Origin: an uncultured Sphingobacteriales bacterium | GTDB taxonomy: Bacteria > Bacteroidota > Bacteroidia > Chitinophagales > Chitinophagaceae | Direction: 5' to 3' | NCBI GenBank assembly: GCA_937991535.1 | Contig: CALKHN010000074.1 | Span: 6,873-70,872 of the forward strand | DNA: 64,000 nucleotides | Part shown: piece after piece, positions 18,185 through 26,955 of the stretch | Layout: the number at the start of each line of letters is the position of its first letter | How positions within the stretch are numbered: position 1 is the stretch's first letter | Position numbers and translations under genes: made by a program | The notes under the pieces: model-generated | Told to the model about the DNA's origin: nothing | What the model saw: only the letters and a program-made list of their open reading frames with translations | Databases searched by the model: none

Positions 18185-18345
18185 GTAAAAGAACCAAATC
18201 ACAAAAAACAAGAACCAAAGAAATTTCAAGTCCGAAATTTCAAATTCGAAATCCGGAGACGATTGTCAACCAGCCATCAGCTCTTAGCCATCAGCTATCA
18301 GCTCTCAGCCATCAGCTATGGGCTATGAGCAAGAATCATCCTGTT
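18185..18345. repeat. Word-like intergenic repeat block between pckA and pepP
   Basis: The 28 bases at 18187-18214 (AAAAGAACCAAATCACAAAA...) recur exactly at 52185-52212. Next come TTTCAAATTCGAAATCCG words, then a run of (A/G)CCATCAGCT/TATCAGCT words at about 18270-18330, with an opposed copy (CTGATAGCC) at 18361. No gene is seen in the 18094-18458 spacer. Confidence 0.7.
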
Positions 18346-18458
18346 AATAGTGATCACCCGCTGATAGCCGGCGGCTGATCGCTATACCTTCCCAATTTTT
18401 TGCAACCCGGCATTTTATGCAGATATTGCATTATTATTCAAACGGATAAACATCTGAC

Positions 18459-19748
18459 ATGAAGTATTTGCCATTGAATCCAGAAATATTTATTCAGAAC
18501 CGCAAAAGGTTTACTTCACGCATGGAGAAAAACGCCATAGCCATATTCAACAGCAATGATGAATTACCGTCAAATGGCGACGCACTGTATCCTTTTAAGC
18601 AAAATTCTGATCTGTACTGGCTAACGGGCATTGAACAGGAAGATTCCATGCTGATTCTTTTTCCGGGTAACCCCGATAAAAAATACAGGGAAGTGCTGGT
18701 GCTGGTGCGCCCCAATGAGCTAAAGGAAAAATGGGACGGACACCGGCTGAGAGCAAAAGAGGCCGAAGCCATATCGGGTATTTCAACCATTGTTTGGTTA
18801 GATACATTAGATGGTTTGCTGCAGCCCTGGATACATTTGTCGGATACCATTTATCTCAATACCAACGAAAACGACCGGAAGGCAAATCTTGTACCTGTAA
18901 GAGATTACCGCTATGCGAAGCAAATGCGGCGCCGTTACCCCCTGCATGAATACAGACGAAGCGCCAGGATATTGAAAGAGTTGAGGGGTATTAAAACGCC
19001 GCTTGAAACAGAAGTGATGCAGCAGGCGATGGATATAACGGAAAAAACATTCAGGCGTTTATTATCCTTTATCCGGCCGGGAGTGATGGAGTATGAAATT
19101 GAAGCGGAGATTTTTCATGAGTTTTTACGCAACCGGGCCACGGGACCGGCCTATGGATCTATAATCGCCAGTGGCGACAGGGCAAGAACCCTGCATTATG
19201 TGTCGAACAACAATGAATGCAAAGATGGCGAATTGGTATTAATGGATTTTGGCGCTGAATATGGAGGTTATTGCGCAGATCTTACCCGCACCGTTCCCGT
19301 GAACGGTAAATTTACCAAACGGCAAAGAGAAGTATATAATACCTGCCTGCATTTGCATCATTATGCCGCGTCTATTTTAAAGCCGGGCATCACGATGGTT
19401 GATTATACCGAAAAGGTAGGTGAGGAAGCAACAAAGCAATTTGTAAAAATTGGGTTGCTGAAAAAGGCGGATGTAAAAAATGAAGACCGGGAAAACAGGG
19501 CTTACCGGAAGTATTTATATCACGGCATTTCACATCACCTGGGTGTGGATGTGCATGATTTGGGAACACGAACCGAACCCGTAAAGGCAGGGATGGTATT
19601 TACCATTGAACCGGGCATTTATATTGAAGAGGAGCAAATGGGCATACGCATTGAAAACAATTTCTGGATCACCAAAAACGGCAATAAGGACCTCATGAAG
19701 AAAATTCCCATCACTGCAGATGAAATTGAAGCGTTGATGAAAAAATAA
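18459..19748 (+). CDS. pepP: Xaa-Pro aminopeptidase (aminopeptidase P family, M24B)
   Basis: 429 residues. The N-terminal AMP_N domain (about 1-140) has FKQNSDLYWLTGIEQEDSML. The M24 metallopeptidase domain (about 170-425) has metal ligands in LVLMDFGAEYGGYCADLTRT, YHGISHHLGVDVHD and FTIEPGIYIEEE. It removes N-terminal residues preceding proline. It heads a plus-strand run with pssA 44 bp downstream. Confidence 0.95.
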   Translation: MKYLPLNPEIFIQNRKRFTSRMEKNAIAIFNSNDELPSNGDALYPFKQNSDLYWLTGIEQEDSMLILFPGNPDKKYREVLVLVRPNELKEKWDGHRLRAKEAEAISGISTIVWLDTLDGLLQPWIHLSDTIYLNTNENDRKANLVPVRDYRYAKQMRRRYPLHEYRRSARILKELRGIKTPLETEVMQQAMDITEKTFRRLLSFIRPGVMEYEIEAEIFHEFLRNRATGPAYGSIIASGDRARTLHYVSNNNECKDGELVLMDFGAEYGGYCADLTRTVPVNGKFTKRQREVYNTCLHLHHYAASILKPGITMVDYTEKVGEEATKQFVKIGLLKKADVKNEDRENRAYRKYLYHGISHHLGVDVHDLGTRTEPVKAGMVFTIEPGIYIEEEQMGIRIENNFWITKNGNKDLMKKIPITADEIEALMKK

Positions 19749-19792
19749 AAGCAACTTACATTACTTTCTATCTACCACAAACTGCACAATTG

Positions 19793-20560
19793 ATGAAGCA
19801 AATTCCTAATATTTTTACATTGCTCAACCTGTTTTTTGGTTGCCTGGCCATTATTGCGATACTGCAAAGCGGCATTGGTTTAATAACTACTGCCGACGGT
19901 GTTCAAATGATGAGCATGCCCGAACAAATTTTCATGGCTTCCCTGTTTATTGCCTTGGCGGCTGTAGTAGATTTTTTTGACGGATTTGTTGCCCGGTTAA
20001 TGAATGCTTCTTCTGATATGGGCAAACAACTGGATTCTTTGGCAGATGTGGTGAGCTTTGGAGTTGCCCCCGGACTGATCATTTACCAGTTTTTGCGTTT
20101 GTCGGTAGCCCGCGAAGCAGATGGGCTGGATGCATCTGTTGCCTGGCTGCTGCCGGCTTTGCTGCTGCCCTGTGCCGCGGCATGGCGCCTCGCTAAATTT
20201 AATTTAGATGAAACACAAACCTATCATTTTAAAGGTGTGCCCACGCCGGCTGTAGGTTTGCTTGCTGCCTCCTTTCCGCTGATCTTCTGGCATAGTTCAG
20301 ATGCGGCAGTTACAGCTATTTTTTTGAACAAATGGATATGGTATGCGGTGGTATTATTACTAAGCTGGCTGATGGTGTCCAATATTCCCATCATGAGCTT
20401 AAAGTTTAAAAATTATTCATTAAAGAACAACATCTCCAAATGGATATTGGTTATTGCTGCCGTAATACTGGTGGTATTATTTAAATGGGCGGCGGTTCCG
20501 CTTATTTTTATCGCTTACATTCTGTTATCTTTGCCGCTCAAAAATAAAATAGCATCATGA
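19793..20560 (+). CDS. pssA: CDP-diacylglycerol-serine O-phosphatidyltransferase
   Basis: 255 residues from the ATG at 19793 (a TTG three bases earlier is less likely). The CDP-alcohol phosphatidyltransferase motif DGFVARLMNASSDMGKQLDS followed by LADVVSF gives the DG-x2-AR-x8-G-x3-D-x3-D pattern near residues 62-84. About six or seven membrane helices follow. It makes phosphatidylserine, the precursor of phosphatidylethanolamine. Its stop overlaps the purS start (ATGA). Confidence 0.93.
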   Translation: MKQIPNIFTLLNLFFGCLAIIAILQSGIGLITTADGVQMMSMPEQIFMASLFIALAAVVDFFDGFVARLMNASSDMGKQLDSLADVVSFGVAPGLIIYQFLRLSVAREADGLDASVAWLLPALLLPCAAAWRLAKFNLDETQTYHFKGVPTPAVGLLAASFPLIFWHSSDAAVTAIFLNKWIWYAVVLLLSWLMVSNIPIMSLKFKNYSLKNNISKWILVIAAVILVVLFKWAAVPLIFIAYILLSLPLKNKIAS

Positions 20561-20811
20561 TCTACACTGTTCATATCAATATAATGCCGCTAAAGGAATT
20601 GCTCGATCCGCAGGGAAAAGCCGTGCTGAGCGGTTTAAGCAATCTGGGACTTAAGGGTATTGAAGATGTACGTATAGGAAAGCATATCATTTTGCAGGTA
20701 GAAGCGGGCTCTGCTGGGGAAGCTCAAAAAATAGCTGAGGAGGCTTCGCAAAAATTATTGGCCAACCAGGTAATGGAGCATTTTGAAATAACGGTTGCGC
20801 CCATCGCCTAA
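20557..20811 (+). CDS. purS: Phosphoribosylformylglycinamidine synthase subunit PurS
   Basis: 84 residues, the usual length of PurS. Features are YTVHINIMPLKELLDPQGKAVL at the start (KxxxxDPxGxA pattern), then LGLKGIEDVRIGKHI. It bridges PurL and PurQ in purine synthesis. It overlaps pssA by four bases and is followed by rsmI after 10 bp. No purQ or purL gene is adjacent, so PurS is separated from its partners here. Confidence 0.9.
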   Translation: MIYTVHINIMPLKELLDPQGKAVLSGLSNLGLKGIEDVRIGKHIILQVEAGSAGEAQKIAEEASQKLLANQVMEHFEITVAPIA

Positions 20812-20821
20812 AGGAGCCGTT

Positions 20822-21490
20822 ATGCTTTATATTGTTCCATCTCCCATAGGCAATCTTGCCGACATCAGTTTCAGGGCCGTAGCTGTTTTAAAAGAAGTTG
20901 ACCTTATATTGGCCGAAGATACCCGCACATCATCGGTATTGCTCAGGCATTACGATATACAAAAACCGGTTACCCCGTACCACCAGCACAATGAGCATAA
21001 AATAGTACAGCATTTGGTAGAACAGTTGCAGGCAGGCAAAACGATGGCCATGCTTACCGATGCCGGCACCCCCGGTATTTCCGATCCTGGATTTTTATTG
21101 GTGCGGGAATGTATAAAAAACAATATCAGGGTAGAATGCCTGCCCGGCGCCACGGCGTTTGTACCGGCATTGGTGAACAGCGGGTTGCCCATTAACCGGT
21201 TTTGTTTTGAAGGCTTTTTGCCTTTAAAAAAGGGGAGGCAAACCTTATTTAAAAAACTGGCGGAAGAAGAGCGCACCATTGTTTTTTACGAATCGCCCAT
21301 GCGCCTTGTTAAAACGCTGGAGGAATGTATTGTTTATTTTGGAGAAGACAGGCAATGCTGTGTAAGCCGCGAACTCACCAAAATGTTTGAGGAAAATAAA
21401 CGAGGCAGCTTGCATGAAGTTTGTAGTTACTTCAAAGCCAAAGCCGTTAAAGGAGAGATCGTGGTGGTGGTTAGTGGTAAGGGACATTGA
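20822..21490 (+). CDS. rsmI: 16S rRNA (cytidine(1402)-2'-O)-methyltransferase RsmI
   Basis: 222 residues from the ATG at 20822, preceded by AAGGAG (20811-20816), a real Shine-Dalgarno site; the longer frame from 20795 overlaps purS. Family motifs: VPSPIGNLADIS at the N-terminus, LAEDTRTSSVLL near residue 36, MLTDAGTPGISDPGF near 75, and a C-terminal FYESPMRL. It methylates C1402 in the ribosomal P site. Confidence 0.96.
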   Translation: MLYIVPSPIGNLADISFRAVAVLKEVDLILAEDTRTSSVLLRHYDIQKPVTPYHQHNEHKIVQHLVEQLQAGKTMAMLTDAGTPGISDPGFLLVRECIKNNIRVECLPGATAFVPALVNSGLPINRFCFEGFLPLKKGRQTLFKKLAEEERTIVFYESPMRLVKTLEECIVYFGEDRQCCVSRELTKMFEENKRGSLHEVCSYFKAKAVKGEIVVVVSGKGH

Positions 21491-21503
21491 TCAATTTGAA
21501 AAT

Positions 21504-21861
21504 GCCTGCCCGGCTGAATAGACGGGTGGAAATGTGAAAATGTGAGAAGGATAGGTAGATCAATCACAAAGCATTACGGTTCTCTAACTTGTATGTTATA
21601 AAATGGCAGTTGGGAACTATAATCCCGTAAAGTAACAATACTTCAGGCTCTTTGATTTATCAGGGATATATAGCTTAAGCTACAGTAGTAACATAGCTAA
21701 ACCAGGGCTTGTGCACGGATGTGTTGTATCCTCATCCATGCTTGAACTTTTTTTTACTTTTTCTTTCAAGAGAAAAAGTAAAAAGAACATTTATTATTTG
21801 AAATATGAAACAGAGGCATGAAATAGTGGCGGTCGGTATCCGCCGCGGCGGATCAGACCGC
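21504..21861. repeat. Gene-free spacer with palindromic repeats
   Basis: No gene is seen from 21491 to 21960. It holds a GCCTGCCCGGCTGAA word (21504-21518) nearly identical to 52034-52048, AAATGTGAAAATGTGAG repeats, and a perfect 14-bp A/T stem (TTTTTACTTTTTCT at 21751-21764 with its complement at 21771-21784). A GC hairpin follows at 21829-21861 (GCGGTC / ATCCGCC-GC-GGCGGAT / GACCGC). Confidence 0.6.
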
Positions 21862-21960
21862 ATGCTGCGCAAAATTATATTTAAGTTTTTTTTACCAGTG
21901 GCAATGTGCTTATCTGGTTTCATAGCATGAAATTGCATCTATATTAAAAAAATAAAAATC

Positions 21961-22407
21961 ATGAAAAAGATATTTATTGCAACGTTATTGTTAAGTGCTG
22001 TAAGTTTTACTCAAATCAATGCGCAGATCAGGAAAATACCGGCAGAAGTAACGAATGCCTTTTCGGAAAAATACGATGACGCGAAAAATGTGGAATGGAA
22101 GGATAACCTCACCGCATTCGTTGCCAGTTTTGAAAGAAAGGGCGATAAGTATGAAGCAAAGTTCAACAAAAAAGGAGAATGGCAAAGCACTGAAAAGGAG
22201 CTGGAGATGAGCGATTTGCCGAATAAAGTAAACGATGGATTTGAAAAGAGCAAATATTCGGAATGGGAAGTAAGATCGGTTTATGAAATTGACCTGCCCA
22301 ATGACGTTATGCAATACCGCGTGCATGTTGCCAAATCAGACATTCAGCAAAAGAACCTGTTGTTTAATGAGAAAGGAAAACTGCTGAAAGATAATCTTAC
22401 ATTATAG
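21961..22407 (+). CDS. Secreted PepSY-like (beta-lactamase-inhibitor-like) protein
   Basis: 148 residues. A clear signal peptide (MKKIFIATLLLSAVSFTQINA) is followed by two repeats of the PepSY-like pattern: 'VTNAFSEKYDDAKNVEWKD...YEAKFNKKGEW' and 'VNDGFEKSKYSEWEV...YRVHV'. This matches the PF11396-type periplasmic proteins of Bacteroidota, of unknown role. Monocistronic, followed by a large stem-loop. Confidence 0.8.
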   Translation: MKKIFIATLLLSAVSFTQINAQIRKIPAEVTNAFSEKYDDAKNVEWKDNLTAFVASFERKGDKYEAKFNKKGEWQSTEKELEMSDLPNKVNDGFEKSKYSEWEVRSVYEIDLPNDVMQYRVHVAKSDIQQKNLLFNEKGKLLKDNLTL

Positions 22408-22416
22408 GGGAAAATG

Positions 22417-22518
22417 GTAAGAGAGTAAGAGAGTAAGAGAGTAAGATAGTAAGAAAGTAAGAGAGTAAGATAGTAAAAGGTGAAAGTGAGAGGAATATTC
22501 TCTTTGCTTTCACCTTTT
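22417..22518. repeat. GTAAGAGA octamer array followed by a 44-base hairpin
   Basis: About seven copies of GTAAGAGA/GTAAGATA run from 22417 to 22474. Next is a near-perfect stem at 22475-22518: AAAAGGTGAAAG pairs exactly with CTTTCACCTTTT, with an inner GAATATTC palindrome. The hairpin may terminate the PepSY-like gene. The octamer recurs inverted at 53556-53620. Confidence 0.75.
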
Positions 22519-22555
22519 AACTTTTACAATGAGGCTTATATATCTCTGGTGTTAT

Positions 22556-22563
22556 TATCTTTG
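22556..22563 (+). promoter_or_regulatory. -7 box of the M1 peptidase gene
   Basis: TATCTTTG, a perfect consensus match, 38 bases before the ATG at 22602. Confidence 0.6.
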
Positions 22564-22601
22564 GCGCTATTGAAATATAAAAATTAAATATCATTCCGGA
22601 A

Positions 22602-24533
22602 ATGAACAGGATGTTACTCGTTGCACTATTATGTGGTAGCTATACGCTTGCTTTCGCCCAGCCGGAGCGCTGGCAGCAAAAGGTAAAGTATGTAATGAAT
22701 ATTGACATGAATGTGCAGACCAACCAGTTTACCGGGAAGCAAAAGCTGGAATACTGGAATAATTCGCCCGATACTTTACACAAAGTATTCTACCATTTAT
22801 ACTGGAACGCATTTCAGCCCAACAGTATGATGGATGCCCGCAGCCGTGAACTGGGTAATATTGAATTCCAGGGAAGAAACAATCAGGTTATTAAGGATTG
22901 GGACGCGCGGGTAACCAACCGTATCCAGCAGCTTAAACCGGATGAAATAGGATATCAGAAAATTCTCTCACTTAAAATGAATGGCGTAACCCAGCAATAT
23001 AAAGTGTATGAAACCATCCTGGAAGTACAATTGAGTAAACCTGTTATGCCCAAATCGAAAGTTGTGTTCGATATGGAATTTGAAGCGCAGGTGCCCCTGC
23101 AGATCAGGCGTTCGGGACGCGACAATCCCAACACCGGAGTAAGGTATTCTATGAGCCAATGGTATCCCAAACTATGTGAATACGATTACGAAGGCTGGCA
23201 TCCCACGCCTTATGTGGCACGCGAATTTTATGGTGTATGGGGCGACTATGAGGTAAATATTACAATTGATAAAAATTATATCATAGGAGGAACCGGTTAC
23301 CTGCAGAACGCAAACCAGATCGGTTATGGTTACGAATCAAAAGGGGCAAAAGTAACACGACCGTCAGGCAACACGCTCACATGGCGGTTCACAGCACCCA
23401 ATGTGCACGATTTTGTTTGGGCAGCCGACCCGCAGTTTAAGCACATTACAAGAAACATTTCCGGCGGCCCCACTATTCATGTTTTATATAAGGATAAACC
23501 CGGCAATACGGCTAATGATAATGCATGGAATGAAGTAGCCGATGCGGCTGTAATCGTATTGCCTTTCATTGAGAAGCATTTTGGGGCATACCCATATAAG
23601 CAATATTCGTTTATACATGGGGGCGACGGCGGTATGGAATATCCGATGGCAACCTTAGTAAGCGGTCCGGGACTAGGCACTGCCTTTCACGAATGGATGC
23701 ACAGCTGGTACCAGATGATGCTCGGCACCAATGAATCGCTGTATGCATGGATGGATGAGGGGTTTACCACTTACGCCGAAGACCTGGTATCTGCTTATTA
23801 CAAACAGCAAAAAAGCAAACCGGTTAAGGGTAATGAACTTTCTGCAGGGCCTTCTGAAAGTGGTGCAGGCGTTGACCTTCCGTTATACCATGCCGGCACC
23901 TATGCCGGTTATTTTAGCCTGGTAAAAAGCGGTCTTGAAGAGCCATTGACCACCCATGCCGATCATTTCAATACCAATTTTGCCTATGCCCGCGCAGCTT
24001 ATTCAAAAGGAGGCGTATTTCTTGCACAACTGGGATATATCATTAGTGATTCACTGAGAGATAAAACTTTACTGGAATATTATAATCAATGGAAATTTAA
24101 ACATCCCAACGCAAACGATTTTATTCGTGTAGCCGAAAAGGTAAGTGGTATACAATTAGACTGGTACAAAGAATATTGGGTGAATACCACCAAAACAATT
24201 GATTATAGTATTGACAGTTTGTGGGAACAGGGAGGTAAAACAAAAATACGCCTGCGGATGGCAGGACAGATGCCCATGCCCATAGATGTGTTATTGCAGT
24301 ATAAAAACGGCACGAAAGCAACCATATATATTCCGCAGTTCAGTATGTTTGGCGAAAAACCGGCGGAGAACAGCATTCCCAGGATTGCACAGGAACCCTG
24401 GAAGTGGACGCATCCTACCTATGTGTTTGAAGTGGAGCAATCACTGATAAATATACGTTCTGTTGAAATTGATCCTACCTGGCGCATGGCAGATATTAAC
24501 CGCAGCAACAACAAACTCGAATTAAAATGGTAA
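22602..24533 (+). CDS. Secreted M1-family zinc metallopeptidase
   Basis: 643 residues with a signal peptide (cleavage near residue 19). The zinc motif HEWMH (HExxH, near residue 364) is followed by WMDEGFTTYAED, which supplies the third zinc ligand Glu about 19 residues later. GGMEYPM near residue 345 corresponds to the GxMEN substrate-binding motif. The N-terminal part (about 25-230) is the beta-rich M1 domain. It is probably a periplasmic or outer-surface aminopeptidase. Single gene with its own -7 box. Confidence 0.92.
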   Translation: MNRMLLVALLCGSYTLAFAQPERWQQKVKYVMNIDMNVQTNQFTGKQKLEYWNNSPDTLHKVFYHLYWNAFQPNSMMDARSRELGNIEFQGRNNQVIKDWDARVTNRIQQLKPDEIGYQKILSLKMNGVTQQYKVYETILEVQLSKPVMPKSKVVFDMEFEAQVPLQIRRSGRDNPNTGVRYSMSQWYPKLCEYDYEGWHPTPYVAREFYGVWGDYEVNITIDKNYIIGGTGYLQNANQIGYGYESKGAKVTRPSGNTLTWRFTAPNVHDFVWAADPQFKHITRNISGGPTIHVLYKDKPGNTANDNAWNEVADAAVIVLPFIEKHFGAYPYKQYSFIHGGDGGMEYPMATLVSGPGLGTAFHEWMHSWYQMMLGTNESLYAWMDEGFTTYAEDLVSAYYKQQKSKPVKGNELSAGPSESGAGVDLPLYHAGTYAGYFSLVKSGLEEPLTTHADHFNTNFAYARAAYSKGGVFLAQLGYIISDSLRDKTLLEYYNQWKFKHPNANDFIRVAEKVSGIQLDWYKEYWVNTTKTIDYSIDSLWEQGGKTKIRLRMAGQMPMPIDVLLQYKNGTKATIYIPQFSMFGEKPAENSIPRIAQEPWKWTHPTYVFEVEQSLINIRSVEIDPTWRMADINRSNNKLELKW

Positions 24534-24537
24534 AGGA

Positions 24538-24625
24538 AGAATGTGGGAAATGTGAAAATGTGAAAATGTGAGAAATGTGAGAAATGTGAGAAATGTGAGA
24601 AATGTGAGAAATGTGAAAATGGAAG
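24538..24625. repeat. GAAATGTGA tandem array
   Basis: Directly after the M1 gene stop, about eight to nine imperfect copies of AAATGTGAG or AAATGTGAA. A short related block is at 21530-21548. The array is followed by TTTCACTTCTATCCTTTCACTTTTCACC, its loose complement. Confidence 0.75.
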
Positions 24626-24819
24626 CAGTTTCAAATTGGTACTCTTTCACTTCTATCCTTTCACTTTTCACCTGGTTGCATTCCCCAATTTCGTCTTGCA
24701 CGCGCGGGACCAACTTCGGATTTACCATTTAACCCCGATTCCGGGCATCATTCTCCCCGGAATTCATTATATTACAGCAAGGTCAGCATTTATCCTTCAA
24801 TTATCATCCTGGGGTTTGT

Positions 24820-26100
24820 ATGAAGCGATTTTTACTATATTTTTTTCTTATATCTTTTTTGCCTGCTTTTGCATTTGGTCAAAAAGTAATATCCATACAA
24901 ATTGATGGAACCATTAATCCGGCGTCTGCAGATTTTATTCATAATGCCATTGAAAGGGCCAGTGAAGCAAAAGCGGAATGCCTTATTATTCATCTCAATA
25001 CGCCTGGCGGGTTATTAACCTCAACGAGGAATATTGTTAGTGATTTGCTGGTATCTCCTGTGCCGGTAATCGTGTACGTATCTCCCGGCGGCGCCCATGC
25101 CGGTTCGGCCGGCGTTTTTATAACAATGGCCGCTAATATTGCAGCAATGGCGCCTGGTACCAATATTGGCGCCGCTCATCCTGTATCCATGCAGGGCGGA
25201 ATGGACAGTACGATGAATAGTAAAGCAACCAATGATGCGGCGGCTTTTATACGCAGTATCGCCGATAAGCGTAAACGGAATCTGGACTGGGCAGAAGATG
25301 CGGTAAGAAACAGTGTTTCCATAACCGAAACAGAAGCCCTGGAGAAGAATGTTATTGATATTGTTGCCGTTACTGAAAAGGATTTACTCAGCCAGATAGA
25401 TGGAAAAAGGGTTCAGCTTCCGTTCGGAGAGCGGGTGCTGCAAACCAAAAATGCTGTAATAGAAACATACGGTATGAGCGTGTGGGAAAAAATACTGAAC
25501 ATTATCAGCGATCCCAGCATTGCTTACATTTTGCTGATGCTGGGTATGTATGGAATAATGTTTGAACTGTACAATCCCGGCGCTATGTTGCCGGGCATAG
25601 TGGGAGTGATCAGTCTTATTCTTGCTTTTTATTCCATGCATTCTTTGCCGGTTAACTACGCAGGACTGGCGCTTATTATTTTTGGCATCATTCTGTTTAT
25701 TCTGGAAATAAAAATAGTCAGTCATGGTATATTGGCCATTGGTGGCGTTGTATCCCTGCTACTGGGGTCAATGATGCTGATCCGGACCAGTTCGGAACTG
25801 GAACTGGCAAAAATTTCCCTCGGTGTTATTTTTTCAGTTACTATTGTTACCGCTTTATTTTTTCTGTTCATTATTGGCATTGGATTAAAAGCACAGCGTC
25901 GGAAAGTAATTACAGGCAGAGAAGGATTACCAGGTGTTACCGGCGTAGCGATGGGTTTACTTGATCCGCTTGGACTGGTAATGGTGGAGGGTGAAATCTG
26001 GAATGCCGAATCTGTTAGTGGTGACATTCAAAAAGATGAAAAAGTAAGAGTGAGAGAGATGAAAGATCTGAAATTATATGTTGAAAAGATGAGTACTTAA
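24820..26100 (+). CDS. NfeD-type membrane-bound serine protease (STOPP)
   Basis: 426 residues. A signal peptide precedes a ClpP/SppA-like protease domain (about 22-215): HLNTPGGLL, then PGGAHAGSAGVF with the nucleophile Ser in GSAG near residue 97, and a Lys in the KRKRNLDWAE region. About four or five membrane helices span 220-365, and an OB-fold NfeD domain ends the protein (VTGVAMGLLDPLG..WNAES). It is translationally close to the slipin gene (17 bp), the standard pairing; NfeD is thought to cleave stomatin-like partners. Confidence 0.92.
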   Translation: MKRFLLYFFLISFLPAFAFGQKVISIQIDGTINPASADFIHNAIERASEAKAECLIIHLNTPGGLLTSTRNIVSDLLVSPVPVIVYVSPGGAHAGSAGVFITMAANIAAMAPGTNIGAAHPVSMQGGMDSTMNSKATNDAAAFIRSIADKRKRNLDWAEDAVRNSVSITETEALEKNVIDIVAVTEKDLLSQIDGKRVQLPFGERVLQTKNAVIETYGMSVWEKILNIISDPSIAYILLMLGMYGIMFELYNPGAMLPGIVGVISLILAFYSMHSLPVNYAGLALIIFGIILFILEIKIVSHGILAIGGVVSLLLGSMMLIRTSSELELAKISLGVIFSVTIVTALFFLFIIGIGLKAQRRKVITGREGLPGVTGVAMGLLDPLGLVMVEGEIWNAESVSGDIQKDEKVRVREMKDLKLYVEKMST

Positions 26101-26117
26101 CCCTTAAAAATAAACTT

Positions 26118-26879
26118 ATGCAACAGATTCCGGTGGCACTTATTGTGATTGTATTTTTCGCTATCATCATTCTCGCCAATTCCATCCGTATATTACGCGA
26201 ATATGAAAGAGGTGTAATTTTCAGACTTGGCCGTTTAATTGGCGGCGACGGGGTAAAAGGCCCGGGACTTATTATACTTATTCCTATAATAGATAAAATG
26301 GTAAAAGTGAGTCTCCGCGTGGTGGTGATGGATGTACCTACTCAGGATATTATTACGCAGGATAACGTTTCGGTTAAAGTAAGCGCGGTAGTGTATTGCC
26401 GGGTGGTAGAGCCACAGAAGGCTATAGTGGCTGTGGAAAATTACCTGGTGGCTACGTCACAGTTTTCGCAAACTACACTGCGGAGCGTACTGGGGCAGTC
26501 GGAATTGGACGATCTTCTTTCGCAACGCGAAAAAATAAATATCAAGCTGCAGCAAATCATTGACACACATACCGAACCCTGGGGTGTTAAAGTATCGAAT
26601 GTGGAAGTAAAACAAATAGACCTTCCCCAGGAAATGCAAAGGGCTATGGCTAAACAGGCGGAGGCCGAAAGAGAAAGGAGAAGTAAGGTAATTGCTGCTG
26701 AAGGAGAATTTCAGGCTTCACAACGGCTGGCCGATGCCGCCCGGGTATTAGCAGATCAGCCCAGCGCTTTAACATTGCGTTATCTTCAAACCTTGCGTGA
26801 AATTGCTACCGAGAATAACTCAACTACCATATTCCCAATTCCCATTGATATACTGAAACCTTTTTTGGATAAGAAATAG
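26118..26879 (+). CDS. Slipin (SPFH/stomatin-like protein)
   Basis: 253 residues. One N-terminal membrane segment (about 5-22) is followed by REYERGVIFRLGR, the SPFH domain (about 25-180) and a helical region rich in K/R/E/A (KQAEAERERRSKVIAAEGE) that drives oligomerisation. It scaffolds membrane microdomains and pairs with the NfeD protease upstream. Confidence 0.95.
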   Translation: MQQIPVALIVIVFFAIIILANSIRILREYERGVIFRLGRLIGGDGVKGPGLIILIPIIDKMVKVSLRVVVMDVPTQDIITQDNVSVKVSAVVYCRVVEPQKAIVAVENYLVATSQFSQTTLRSVLGQSELDDLLSQREKINIKLQQIIDTHTEPWGVKVSNVEVKQIDLPQEMQRAMAKQAEAERERRSKVIAAEGEFQASQRLADAARVLADQPSALTLRYLQTLREIATENNSTTIFPIPIDILKPFLDKK

Positions 26880-26955
26880 ATGTCATTGCTTCCGTTGTTA
26901 AGAAATAAAAGTATATGGCGGTAAACGAAATATTGTCCATTTTTAATCATCAGAT

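Noticed and set aside
22417..22475. CRISPR array
   Set aside because: Units are 8 bp and contiguous, no spacers, no cas genes in the window.
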